Below are positions 7,453 through 16,513 of a stretch of 56,040 bases of DNA, in pieces. The stretch's first letter is position 1; the number at the start of each line of letters is the position of its first letter. The notes beneath the pieces are model-generated. The model was not told the origin of the DNA and ran no database searches. It worked only from the letters and a program-made list of their open reading frames with translations. The stretch lies in the NCBI GenBank assembly GCA_964634685.1, contig CAZWLD010000012.1:1-56040 (forward strand), read 5' to 3'. The stretch comes from CAZWLD01 sp964634685. GTDB lineage: Bacteria; Bacillota_I; Bacilli_A; Acholeplasmatales; JAEDCM01. The translations under genes and the position numbers were made by a program.

Positions 7453-10203
7453 TTATTCTTGATCATTTGATACATGACGATGTCTATACCCAAATACAAA
7501 CATTGTGACACCAATTATTAGTAAAGCACCAATACATCCAATCGCTACACCTAAAACAACATTTGCGGGTGTTTTTTCCGGAATAGTTGGAATTGGAGCC
7601 TCAGTCGTTTGCGAACTATCAATGATACTTTCCTTTGGATAAATATCCATAATAACATTTGATGGAATCGAAAAATCAACATAATTTCCATCCTTATCAA
7701 CCCATCCATCAAATTTATATCCTGGAGTTGGATTATAAATAATAGGTGAGCGATCATAATACCATGTAATAACATTATCACCAATATGCAATAAATAGAG
7801 ATTTCCGGTGCCTAAATAAATTTGTGTCATATCCGATATTGCATAGGCAAATTCTAAATTGCTTGAATAATAAACAACCTCTTCTGATCCCATTACTTTA
7901 TTGTTTCCATCTTCAAAAACCTTTCCATCGTTATATATTTCCCTTACATCATTAATAATGATGCTAGAGAAATCTCCATAGGCATAGATAGTGGATAAAG
8001 GGGCTGTAATAATTCCGATATTATCGCCATCAAATTTTACTTCCTCTTGACATAAAATCGCATAATAGCGCGCATTATTGATATTTAATTCACAATCAAT
8101 AAAATCAATATTAACGCTTTTTATTGTCGCAATCGCATAAGAATATAAATCTAATTTACAATCATCAAAAATAATATTATCAGACTCAATCAAAGCCCTC
8201 GAATTGGCATTGCGGAATGTTCTTGCCATTATATCAGAGCGTTCAATTTTTAGCATTGGACAATAAATTCCATTATATTGATTTTCAATATCAATCTTAG
8301 TTCGATATATATTACAGCTGTTAACGCAATAAATCGTATACCAAATACCATTACTTTTAATTGAAGAATTCGAAATAGATAGACTATTAGTCATAATCAA
8401 TGCTTCAGATGAATCATCAATTGCATAAATATCTGTATCGGTAATTGAACAAATATTAGCCTTAATCAAGCCCTTTGTCTCAAGCGAGTTAATCTGACAA
8501 TTCATTACATAAAGAAGATTAAACTCTAACGCATCTGTGCCATCACAAATTATTTTCGTCCCATCAAATAATCCCGATCCTAATAGATGAATTCTAGCCT
8601 TATTCAATACAATCGTCGAATTGACGGACAACAACGACAAATCCGTAATAATATGCATTGATGGGCCATAAGTCACAGAAATTCCAGAATAATCATTGTT
8701 AATCAAATAATTCGCATTAGCCTTCAAATTTATACCATTAACCTCGAGGAAAAAGGCTTCAATTGCACAATCGTTACTATTTAATGTTAAAGTTCCCTCT
8801 TGATTATGACTCATAATCCTTAAATTGCCTTCACAATAAATAGGAGCTCCCTTTATGGAGGTTATTTGACTATCATCCTCCACAATAATAACACTACCCG
8901 AAGGCAAGGTTATTGAATGCTCAAGGGTCCTTAATACTAACCCCTTTAAGGTCAAGGTTTTCGTTTTATGATCCCAAATAAATTTATCACTCGAAATATC
9001 TACTGTTAAAGGATTGTAAACAATACCATCAATTTCCATCATATTTAAGGTGAAATTCAAGCAAGAATCAAAGGTATCATTATTAGTCACAATATTTCCT
9101 TTAATCTCACCATTATTGATAAGATTATTTCTTACGGTAACAGTATCCTTAATGATAAGAGTTGATTTATCAGAAACAATTAAATCATCACAAACAAAAT
9201 TATTAACAGTAGCTTCACCATAAACATAATAAACATCTAAAACTCGAACAAGACCATTTATCAATTTCAATCCATTATAGGTATCTACTTCGGCAATTAC
9301 CTTAGCTAGGGAAATATTACCCGATTCATATGATAGCTCTAAAGCTCGAGCAAGCAAATCGCAATCAACGCTAAAATTTGAATTATTAATGGAGATTGTT
9401 TTAGCATCAATAAAAGGGACATTGGCTAAACAGCTAAAACTTGAATCAACAAAGGAAACATCATTACCCTTTATTCTTCCTAATGTATTTAAAGAGGTTA
9501 GATTGCATTCATTAAATAATAAATCATAGGCCTCAATCAAGGATTCACTAAAGGATTCATTTATATCAATAGAACAATTAATAAACGAGGATGTAAATTC
9601 TGAATTATTAATCAACAATGTCGACAAATAATCTGCCTTGATATCTCCTTTACTATACGTAAATTCACTATCACAAGCAAAAAGCGTATGGCCAATATTA
9701 CAAGAGATATCGACAGAAACCGAAGCCTTACCAGTTAGCTTAAAGCCTGTCCCTAGAGAATCATTTCCATAAAGATTGACTTCTAATTGTCCGGTTCCTG
9801 TTATCTCATATTCCGTACCACTTAGATTAATTGCATTGATATCTTTATCATATTTTCGAATCTCAATTACGTTTTTCCCAACGATTTTGAGACTTCCTAA
9901 ATTCTCCACAATTATTAAATCATGTGACAAATACTCAGCTTCAATCGATAAATTTTTAAAAACCAAATCAACCGCAATCGATTTATCAATATAAATAGCC
10001 GTATCATTAGTTTGTAAACTGCCTGAAATAGTATATTCTGTACCTTCATAATTATAAGCAATGCCATTTTGGGTATATCCATTTTCATCAATGAAAACCG
10101 CACCATTATTTAAATCAATTACTGTATCCTTGGCGTAAACAAGGCTATTCTGAAAATAAATAAATGAAAATATTATCAACACGAGGCCGAACCATTTCTT
10201 CAT
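7453..10203 (-). CDS. Large cell-surface protein, beta-helix-like, C-terminal membrane anchor
   Basis: This 916-residue protein has a signal peptide (MKKWFGLVLIIFSFIYFQNS...VYA) and a long body of short, imperfect Ile/Asn/Ser-rich strand repeats (for example FDDCKLDLYSYAI, FIDCELNINNARY) of the kind that form right-handed parallel beta-helices. Near the C-terminus is a GYKFDGWVDKDGNYVDF module resembling InlB B-repeats. A Pro/Thr linker and one membrane helix follow (about 883-905), ending in a short basic tail. There is no LPXTG motif, so it is likely anchored by the helix. Role unknown; adhesin or glycan-binding surface protein is the usual role of such folds. A TATAAT lies at 10229-10234 upstream, with a poor -35. 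Confidence 0.75.
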   Translation of the reverse strand: MKKWFGLVLIIFSFIYFQNSLVYAKDTVIDLNNGAVFIDENGYTQNGIAYNYEGTEYTISGSLQTNDTAIYIDKSIAVDLVFKNLSIEAEYLSHDLIIVENLGSLKIVGKNVIEIRKYDKDINAINLSGTEYEITGTGQLEVNLYGNDSLGTGFKLTGKASVSVDISCNIGHTLFACDSEFTYSKGDIKADYLSTLLINNSEFTSSFINCSIDINESFSESLIEAYDLLFNECNLTSLNTLGRIKGNDVSFVDSSFSCLANVPFIDAKTISINNSNFSVDCDLLARALELSYESGNISLAKVIAEVDTYNGLKLINGLVRVLDVYYVYGEATVNNFVCDDLIVSDKSTLIIKDTVTVRNNLINNGEIKGNIVTNNDTFDSCLNFTLNMMEIDGIVYNPLTVDISSDKFIWDHKTKTLTLKGLVLRTLEHSITLPSGSVIIVEDDSQITSIKGAPIYCEGNLRIMSHNQEGTLTLNSNDCAIEAFFLEVNGINLKANANYLINNDYSGISVTYGPSMHIITDLSLLSVNSTIVLNKARIHLLGSGLFDGTKIICDGTDALEFNLLYVMNCQINSLETKGLIKANICSITDTDIYAIDDSSEALIMTNSLSISNSSIKSNGIWYTIYCVNSCNIYRTKIDIENQYNGIYCPMLKIERSDIMARTFRNANSRALIESDNIIFDDCKLDLYSYAIATIKSVNIDFIDCELNINNARYYAILCQEEVKFDGDNIGIITAPLSTIYAYGDFSSIIINDVREIYNDGKVFEDGNNKVMGSEEVVYYSSNLEFAYAISDMTQIYLGTGNLYLLHIGDNVITWYYDRSPIIYNPTPGYKFDGWVDKDGNYVDFSIPSNVIMDIYPKESIIDSSQTTEAPIPTIPEKTPANVVLGVAIGCIGALLIIGVTMFVFGYRHRHVSNDQE

Positions 10204-10272
10204 TATTAATCAATCCTTCCAAATGTACATTATACAATATAATGAGTTAAAAAATAAATAGAAAAAAGAATT

Positions 10273-11130
10273 CTACAATGAGTAAACGCTATATTTATTA
10301 TTAATAATATCAATGACAAGATTTTGCGCCGCCTTGGCCTCCTTGATTGGATGAAGAACAAAGCCGTGATTCATATTTAGATATTCAAAATATCGACTGG
10401 TCTTATTAAGTCGTGCCGCAAATAATCTTAAATCCGGTAAAAAGATTTCATTAGTTCCCCCAAAAACAAAAACATTATCCAATTCTTCAATATTACCAAT
10501 AAGAGGACTTGTTAAATAGCTCAATTCACCCAAGCTCCAAAGCTCTCCTAATTTTTTTAAGCCTTTAATTGATAAAACAGGATCATGACCCTCAATTTCT
10601 TTCATTTCTTCATTTTCCATTCGAATATCAACCCACGGAGAAATTAAAATCATTTTTTGATATTTGTATCCCTTTAAGGCTAAGCCCAAGGCCAATCCTC
10701 CGCCCGCTGAATCAGCTAAAAAAATCAAGTCCTCCGGCATTAAGGTCATAAGGCTTTCTAAACTGCGATAGCAATCTAAATAATTATGCAAAGGCAATTT
10801 AGGGTAAATTGGTATGATAATCCTCGCATCACACAAGGACACTAATTTTTCGGCAAAAAGCCAATGAATTTCGGTTGGATTATCAATATATGATCCCCCT
10901 GGAATAAATAAAATTGTTTTCGTGCCCTTTTTATTAATTTCATAATAATCCATATCATCAATTGTTTTCTTATCAAAGGAAAGTCTTTGAATAACGGGAA
11001 ATACTGTATGATATTTCTTATTCTTTTTTCTTAAAAAGCGGGCAAAGGTTTTTTCATTTTTAAAAGGCTTCTTATAATTTATAAACTTGAAAAAAACATT
11101 ACTCATTTTATAGCTTAGACTTGTCTTCAA
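10273..11130 (-). CDS. Alpha/beta hydrolase, hormone-sensitive-lipase-like esterase
   Basis: The protein of about 285 residues has a PGGSY oxyanion segment (an altered HGGG), the nucleophile elbow ADSAGGG, a later GGTNEIFLPD region carrying a likely acid, and a C-terminal NHGF with the catalytic His. This is the order in the HSL/family IV esterases. Its substrate may be a product of the acyltransferase two genes upstream. No ATG has a good RBS. I favour TTG at 11130, 8 nt after AGGTGG; GTG at 11142 and TTG at 11133 are alternatives. It follows the zinc-ribbon gene almost directly. Confidence 0.8.
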   Translation of the reverse strand: MKTSLSYKMSNVFFKFINYKKPFKNEKTFARFLRKKNKKYHTVFPVIQRLSFDKKTIDDMDYYEINKKGTKTILFIPGGSYIDNPTEIHWLFAEKLVSLCDARIIIPIYPKLPLHNYLDCYRSLESLMTLMPEDLIFLADSAGGGLALGLALKGYKYQKMILISPWVDIRMENEEMKEIEGHDPVLSIKGLKKLGELWSLGELSYLTSPLIGNIEELDNVFVFGGTNEIFLPDLRLFAARLNKTSRYFEYLNMNHGFVLHPIKEAKAAQNLVIDIINNKYSVYSL

Positions 11131-11142
11131 CAATATCACCAC

Positions 11143-11823
11143 CTAAAAATGAAGTCGCTTTTTAAATTCCTCAGCCACATCTCGGGTATGGAAAATTAGC
11201 ATATAAAGTAAAGTCACAGCCCCTAACCCCGCGCAGGCAATGGATGGCCAAAGAATCGAATTTAAATTCATAACAATCATCAATGGAAGCATTGATAAAA
11301 GCGTCAACCCAAACAACGGAAACAATGTATCATTAATTAGCTTTTTATTAGCCATCATAAAAATCAAAACCGTAATGATTGTCGTAATGATAATAAAGGG
11401 AATAACAATATCAATACTAAACCAATAATCCTTTGATTTGACCAAAAAAAATTCAATCAAAAAAATAAACAGTGACGTGTAAACCGAAGCGACAATAATT
11501 CTTCCCGTGATAACACCAATATTGGTGAAAACATATTTCAGAATAACCCATATAAATAAAACGGCGGCGAAAACAATAACACTCCATAGATATTCATCAC
11601 CTAAGCTAATCGTGTAGGCATTAACTAAAATGCAAGCAAAAACAATGACAATACTAATGAATAACAAAATCTTTGTCATCAAGCTAACACGAGGCTTTCT
11701 AATATGCTTAGGATAGGCTTGAAAATCAAGGGGTGTTTTATCATCTGTTAAAACGCGATAACAAAAGGGACAAGTATTACGATTATTATTAACATGAACA
11801 CGACAAGATGGACAGCTTTTCAT
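11143..11823 (-). CDS. Zinc-ribbon membrane protein (possibly DUF6320)
   Basis: About 226 residues: an N-terminal zinc ribbon with CPSC and CPFC (two CxxC knuckles 12 residues apart), a basic linker, and then about six membrane helices. From memory it resembles DUF6320 proteins, which occur beside acyltransferases in Bacillota; I am not certain of the number. It overlaps the acyltransferase stop (ATGATGA). The second ATG (11823) is better spaced from GGAGGTGG than the first (11826). It is in a three-gene operon with the acyltransferase and esterase. Function unknown. Confidence 0.7.
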   Translation of the reverse strand: MKSCPSCRVHVNNNRNTCPFCYRVLTDDKTPLDFQAYPKHIRKPRVSLMTKILLFISIVIVFACILVNAYTISLGDEYLWSVIVFAAVLFIWVILKYVFTNIGVITGRIIVASVYTSLFIFLIEFFLVKSKDYWFSIDIVIPFIIITTIITVLIFMMANKKLINDTLFPLFGLTLLSMLPLMIVMNLNSILWPSIACAGLGAVTLLYMLIFHTRDVAEEFKKRLHF

Positions 11824-13088
11824 CATTCCACCTCCAAATCATTAGTTTCAATCATACATTCAATTCCTTCATCAGCCAAGACCTTAAAAATCGTTGCCAT
11901 AAAGTCTTTTTCCACAAGCTTGGTTATAAAGGTTAACACAAATTGATTTTTATAAGAAATACCCGTTACATTAATCGGTGTTCTTTTAACAGCGCTGACG
12001 GAAAATTCAATTTGCTTGATTCTTTCTTCCATTTCAATTGGAAGCTTACACATTCCCAAATTGGAGAATGTAATTGTATTAGCATTTGAGCCTAGCATTT
12101 TAAAACCAATCTTCATTCCTATTTTCTTAATAAATAACGGCAATAAACGAATATATAAATGCTTTTCAAAACCGACATTGCCGGCAATTCTTTCTTCTAA
12201 AACCTCACGATTTAATTGCTCATCATAGGTGTTTTTAACATATTGAATGCAATCTAAAATCGTAGCGCCATTTGCATAATCAACATTAGTTCGTAAAAAT
12301 AAAGCAAAATTACGCATTGAAACCGAAGAAAAATATTTCCGAGCATTAACCGGAATAAAAATTCGAACCCGCGAATTGTTCTTCTTTTTTTGATAATAAT
12401 TAACATAAATAGAATAAAGCATAAGTCCAGTAATATATTGGGTAATCGTGCAATCATATTTATGACAAACAGCTTTTAGCCTTTCTAAATCCATAAAGCC
12501 ATGAATTAAGCCACACCAATTATCCTCATAAAACGTTCCTTTAAGATGGAAGGCCTTATCTTCCTTCATTGATTTATGCTTTTCCTTATCATAGTTAATA
12601 TTAAAGCTATCTTCATATTCTAAGGCATTTTTTTCAATATCAGCATTAATAATTTCGCCACCATTTTTGATCGTGACTCCCTTTAATTCTAAATAATAAT
12701 AACAAATACATTTGAAGAATTCCAAGCCTCCGGTCCCATCCGTTAAGGCATGAAAAATCTCTATCGTAAGCCTTTTTTCAAAATAACTCAAGGAAAACAT
12801 AAAGCCATTATTTCGGCGAAGGCGAACAGAATCATTTACTAAACAATTCTCTTCCTTGATAATAGGTTTATTATAATTGTGATCAAAATAATACCAAAAG
12901 AAGCCGCGCTTAATTTTTACACAAAAGGTTGGAAAGCGCAAAAGAGCCTTCCGTAATGCTTCGTCTAAAAGGCTACTATCGATTTTTTCTGTAAAAACAG
13001 CGGAAATGCGAAAGCTATTAGTATCACTATTTTTATATATTGCCGGAAAAATCTTCGCTGCATTATCGAGCTTATACCAATTAGCCAT
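11823..13088 (-). CDS. Condensation-fold acyltransferase (alcohol acetyltransferase-like)
   Basis: This 421-residue protein carries HALTDG near residue 110, the HxxxDG active-site motif of CoA-dependent acyltransferases (condensation domains, wax ester synthases, alcohol acetyltransferases). A second-half DFG-like structural segment is not obvious. There are no carrier or adenylation domains, so it is a stand-alone enzyme, probably transferring an acyl group from CoA to an alcohol or lipid. It heads an operon with a zinc-ribbon membrane protein and an esterase, which hints at making and trimming one lipid-like ester. AAAGGAG precedes the ATG. Confidence 0.78.
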   Translation of the reverse strand: MANWYKLDNAAKIFPAIYKNSDTNSFRISAVFTEKIDSSLLDEALRKALLRFPTFCVKIKRGFFWYYFDHNYNKPIIKEENCLVNDSVRLRRNNGFMFSLSYFEKRLTIEIFHALTDGTGGLEFFKCICYYYLELKGVTIKNGGEIINADIEKNALEYEDSFNINYDKEKHKSMKEDKAFHLKGTFYEDNWCGLIHGFMDLERLKAVCHKYDCTITQYITGLMLYSIYVNYYQKKKNNSRVRIFIPVNARKYFSSVSMRNFALFLRTNVDYANGATILDCIQYVKNTYDEQLNREVLEERIAGNVGFEKHLYIRLLPLFIKKIGMKIGFKMLGSNANTITFSNLGMCKLPIEMEERIKQIEFSVSAVKRTPINVTGISYKNQFVLTFITKLVEKDFMATIFKVLADEGIECMIETNDLEVE

Positions 13089-13111
13089 TATTATCGACTC
13101 CTTTCTTAATC

Positions 13112-13141
13112 ATTGTACCACAAATAATGATTATTTAACAA
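13112..13141 (-). promoter_or_regulatory. Probable promoter for the acyltransferase operon
   Basis: Minus strand TTGTTA, 18 nt, TACAAT, starting inside the last codons of the DUF2779 gene upstream and about 24 nt before the acyltransferase ATG. Confidence 0.45.
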
Positions 13142-14396
13142 TATTCTTTAAATACATATATATCCTATAACAAGCATAGGTATCTAAGCTGCAATATTCA
13201 ACCAAATCATTAATTCCTTTACTGTCACCGGAATCAAGATTTCGGTAAAGCTCCATCGCAAGTCGTCCATTATTACACTCAAGATTGTGGTAATTATATT
13301 CATCCTTGATTAAGGCATCATAAATAACCTTAATAGAATGCGAGCCTTTGAAGCCTTTATCATAAAGATAATTATTGCGAAAAGGAATTTCTAAATCACA
13401 AAACCATCCTAGCATATTCTTGAGCTTGGGTTCATATTTCGAAAGAACGGAAATCATCTCCCTTTCAACACTTGAATTATAAGCGATAATTGTTCCGCTT
13501 TCCTTGATTCGATGATAGAGACTTTGCGCCATTTCTAATCTTTCATCACAGCCCGGCTTCATAATATAGCCACTATGCGTCAATTCATTGTCTTTTAAAA
13601 CATGCAAGGAATATAAAAATGGCACCTTTTCAAATGGTTTAACCCCTTTAAATGAAGGAATCGCATCACTGATACATTCAAAATCCAAAAAATAGATTGG
13701 CTCCTTTATTTTATCTAAAAAGGAATTGATTTTTTCTTTATCAATAAAAATTGGTCGATTGTTTACGACATAGTCAATTTGCTTTTTAACATCCAATGGA
13801 AGAGAATTAAAAAGCTCACTATGATATAAGTCATCTATTGTCTTATACCCACTATTGTAGTATTGATATTTCTTCGGACAGGAATGTAAAAATAAAATCG
13901 AATTTTCTTTTTCCTCTTTATAACAATGCTCAAGAAAATAGCACTCATTAGGGTTATGACAATTCACAAAAAGACAAGGCTCTGTCTCAAGCTTCCTTAT
14001 CAATGCCAATTTATCGGAAATGTATTTCTTATCTCTAGGCTCATAATCAACATAATAAAGGAGTTTTTTTAAGTCTAATTTTCCTTTTAAACAATATTTT
14101 TTATTGATTAAAACAAGTCGAACCGGTTTATCACTTACATAGCTTAAAAAATCTAGCTCATCCTTAAAGGATTTAGCCATTTTTACGCTCATTTTAACTA
14201 AATAGCAATAGCCATCAATATACAAATCAGCCTTTGCGGATAAATCATCCTTGGTAAAAACCATAGGCTCATAATTTGATGAACTATAAATCATTTCTAA
14301 AAGCTCATTGTTTTCTTTTTTGATTGGATTTTTCATCATCAAAAAAGACCGTCTTGGACACCGTAAATACGACAAATAAATCTCACTCGAAATCAT
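13131..14396 (-). CDS. DUF2779 protein: Cas4/RecB-like region plus DEDD-type exonuclease-like domain
   Basis: About 421 residues. The N-terminal half begins MISSEIYLSYLRCPRRSF, as in RecB/Cas4-like nucleases, and has a Cys cluster (CLFVNC, NECYFLEHC) that could hold an Fe-S cluster. The C-terminal half starts YFLDFECISDAIP, with DFE as the first metal-binding residues of an RNase H-fold 3'-5' exonuclease, then a later YNSSVE and SLDTYACY. This is the DUF2779 layout. It probably processes DNA, but its pathway is unknown and no CRISPR genes are near. ATG 14396 with AGGAAG upstream is chosen over a start 11 codons earlier. Confidence 0.75.
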   Translation of the reverse strand: MISSEIYLSYLRCPRRSFLMMKNPIKKENNELLEMIYSSSNYEPMVFTKDDLSAKADLYIDGYCYLVKMSVKMAKSFKDELDFLSYVSDKPVRLVLINKKYCLKGKLDLKKLLYYVDYEPRDKKYISDKLALIRKLETEPCLFVNCHNPNECYFLEHCYKEEKENSILFLHSCPKKYQYYNSGYKTIDDLYHSELFNSLPLDVKKQIDYVVNNRPIFIDKEKINSFLDKIKEPIYFLDFECISDAIPSFKGVKPFEKVPFLYSLHVLKDNELTHSGYIMKPGCDERLEMAQSLYHRIKESGTIIAYNSSVEREMISVLSKYEPKLKNMLGWFCDLEIPFRNNYLYDKGFKGSHSIKVIYDALIKDEYNYHNLECNNGRLAMELYRNLDSGDSKGINDLVEYCSLDTYACYRIYMYLKNIVK

Positions 14397-14462
14397 TTTT
14401 ATCACTTCCTTAAAATGCTTCTTATTCAATGCTAGTATACTACAATTATTTCCTTTTAGGAA

Positions 14463-14491
14463 TTGCTTTTCCCATCATTTTGCATTAAAAT
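14463..14491 (+). promoter_or_regulatory. Promoter for the HTH/repeat protein gene
   Basis: TTGCTT, 17 nt, TAAAAT; the ATG at 14513 follows with AGAGGTG as its RBS. Confidence 0.6.
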
Positions 14492-14512
14492 AAAAATTAG
14501 AGGTGACGCAAG

Positions 14513-15772
14513 ATGATCCAGATTTTTTCAAATGAAGAGCTCGGGGCTAAAATCAATGTTTTACTAGCCGAAAATAGTATGACTGTTGAGGATTTAGCGA
14601 GCAGATTAAATCTCAAAAAAAGAGTTCTCCAAAAAAAGATAAAAGGAAAAGAGGCATTTAGCTATCCTGATTTATGTAATATTGCCGAAACATTTTCCAT
14701 TGGCATTGAAGAATTATTAAAACGAATAGCTGATTCCTCCGATATTGAATCCATATACCATAAGCTAACCTTAGGCAAGCTATCCGAGCTTAAGGAATAT
14801 GATTTATCCACAATCGCCAATAAGGATATTTATGGCAAATGCCTTGTCGAATATATATTAGAGGAAAACAAGGTTGATTTACTGAAATATTTAATTGATA
14901 ATCACATTGAGGTTGTCCATCCTTATGATGAAAAGGCATCTGATATTCTTCTTTCCATTATTGAATGTATGCTTATAAATGATTTATCCGACCCGGTTGA
15001 TTACATCATTAAATTTGCCAAAATCAATAAAACCTTTGATTTAGAACATCCCTTAATCGATACCATTTATAAATTGATTGAGCATAATAATGTTCTTCTT
15101 CAAAAGCTTATGAGCGAATCCTTTTTAGTTAATGAAAAAGCCTTGATTAAAAAGCCCCTTCTATTAGTTCAAAATGATACCTGGATAAGAGTCATTGCCA
15201 AAAATCAATTAGATAATACCTTTGCCTTTTATTTAAAAAATTTCGAATTAATTGGAAACATAAAAAAACTAATCTTAGAATTTGTTAAATATGATTACAG
15301 AAAAGGCTTATATACAATCGCAAGCAGCCTTGATGAAAATACCGTTGGTATTATCGTTTATGATCTTGATATCATCAAAGCTCTTCTCTCTTTAGAGGAT
15401 TTCGATATAGCTAAAGCCTATATTGACAAAGGGCTTCTTCAAAATATCGATGTAATAGATCTGACAGCCATCAAAAATCAAAGCTTTAATTTAATATCTA
15501 ATTTAATCTTAACATTCCCAGATTTTGATATCCGACTAATTGGAAAAACAGCAGTTAAGGTTAACAAAACCGAGGTTCTCGATTTATTCATCGAAAGAGC
15601 TAATCAAGATGACCTTGATTATTTATTAAGCGAAGCCAATCCTCAAGATAAAGAAGTCCTTCTTTACCTCACAATGCATGGGGCATTGTTTAACAATCTA
15701 TATTTATCAAAAATTACAACTAACCAGGCCAATGAAATCATCAGCCTTTTAAAAGGAGATAATGAAAAATGA
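14513..15772 (+). CDS. XRE-type HTH protein with long helical-repeat (ankyrin-like) region
   Basis: The first 70 residues form a helix-turn-helix of the XRE/Cro type (MTVEDLASRLNLKKRVLQKKI, then a second helix pair). Roughly 340 residues of helical repeats follow, with ankyrin-like phrases such as LLKYLIDNHIEVVHP and LLYLTMHGALF. It may be a DNA-binding sensor whose repeat region binds another protein. It overlaps the next gene by ATGA, so that membrane protein is the likely partner. There is no toxin or phage context. Confidence 0.6.
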   Translation: MIQIFSNEELGAKINVLLAENSMTVEDLASRLNLKKRVLQKKIKGKEAFSYPDLCNIAETFSIGIEELLKRIADSSDIESIYHKLTLGKLSELKEYDLSTIANKDIYGKCLVEYILEENKVDLLKYLIDNHIEVVHPYDEKASDILLSIIECMLINDLSDPVDYIIKFAKINKTFDLEHPLIDTIYKLIEHNNVLLQKLMSESFLVNEKALIKKPLLLVQNDTWIRVIAKNQLDNTFAFYLKNFELIGNIKKLILEFVKYDYRKGLYTIASSLDENTVGIIVYDLDIIKALLSLEDFDIAKAYIDKGLLQNIDVIDLTAIKNQSFNLISNLILTFPDFDIRLIGKTAVKVNKTEVLDLFIERANQDDLDYLLSEANPQDKEVLLYLTMHGALFNNLYLSKITTNQANEIISLLKGDNEK

Positions 15773-16395
15773 CAGATGCTCAATTCTTTACATTCTTAAC
15801 CCTATTAATTATTCTTTTAGTAGCGATTATTATTACCATCATCTTTCAATTTAATACTTCTCGCTACATTATTGGAAAAAAATTTAAGCTTAAAAATTAT
15901 TTTGAAACAACCAATGATTCAACCGAAATCATGGTTAAATACACCATTCACAATCCTAATTTAATTGATGCCCGTATTTTAGGCTTCGGTTATTTATTTA
16001 AAAATCACACCATCAATTATATGAAAAATTATCAGGTTTCGGCTAATTGCCCTGATAAGGTCGTTATTCAATCCCGTGACTTTATTACCTTACAAATCGA
16101 TAAGGATGAATTAATCAATAACATTATTTACTTTAACAAGGGCTATAAAAAAATTAGTAAGCTTAAGCTTTACGTCATTGACCACCAAGGTGAAACAACA
16201 AAGGTTAATGCTAAAATAATGAAAAAGGCCATCAATGATTTCTTTAAGGAACAACGAGAAGCCGAAAAGAAAAAATTGATTGAAGTAAAAAAACAAGAAA
16301 AATTACATCTTCTTCAAATAAAGAAGGACCAAAAGGAGATTAACAAAAATCGTAAATTAGCCCAAAAAAATCTCAAAGATTTAAACAAAGAATAA
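15769..16395 (+). CDS. Membrane-anchored protein with basic coiled tail, unknown function
   Basis: 208 residues: one N-terminal membrane helix (about 7-29), a beta-rich middle section (STEIMVKYTIHNPNLIDARI), and a highly basic Lys/Glu-rich helical tail (from about residue 160). It is read from an ATGA overlap with the HTH/repeat gene and has AAAAGGAG upstream. A signal relay from membrane to the HTH protein is possible but untested. Confidence 0.6.
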   Translation: MTDAQFFTFLTLLIILLVAIIITIIFQFNTSRYIIGKKFKLKNYFETTNDSTEIMVKYTIHNPNLIDARILGFGYLFKNHTINYMKNYQVSANCPDKVVIQSRDFITLQIDKDELINNIIYFNKGYKKISKLKLYVIDHQGETTKVNAKIMKKAINDFFKEQREAEKKKLIEVKKQEKLHLLQIKKDQKEINKNRKLAQKNLKDLNKE

Positions 16396-16415
16396 AGCCG
16401 TAAAGGCTTTTTTTT
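16394..16415 (+). terminator. Terminator of the HTH/membrane operon
   Basis: AAAGCC / GGCTTT stem followed by T8; the stop codon at 16393 overlaps its first base. Confidence 0.8.
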
Positions 16416-16418
16416 GTA

Positions 16419-16447
16419 AACGTTTTTATCAATTTAATAAAAACGTT
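16419..16447. repeat. 11-bp perfect inverted repeat upstream of ilvE
   Basis: AACGTTTTTAT and ATAAAAACGTT separated by 7 nt, between the terminator and the ilvE promoter. It could be an operator or an extra terminator stem; it lies about 17 bp upstream of the -35. Confidence 0.6.
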
Positions 16448-16463
16448 CTTATTTAAATACATA

Positions 16464-16492
16464 TTGCCTTTTTTAAAATCATTAAATATAAT
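16464..16492 (+). promoter_or_regulatory. ilvE promoter
   Basis: TTGCCT, 17 nt, TATAAT, about 20 nt before the RBS GAAGGTG of ilvE. Confidence 0.75.
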
Positions 16493-16513
16493 TTAAAAAA
16501 AGAAGGTGCCACA

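Noticed and set aside
13131..14396. A CRISPR-associated Cas4
   Set aside because: The N-terminus is Cas4/RecB-like, but the protein has the DUF2779 C-terminal domain and there are no cas genes or arrays in the window.
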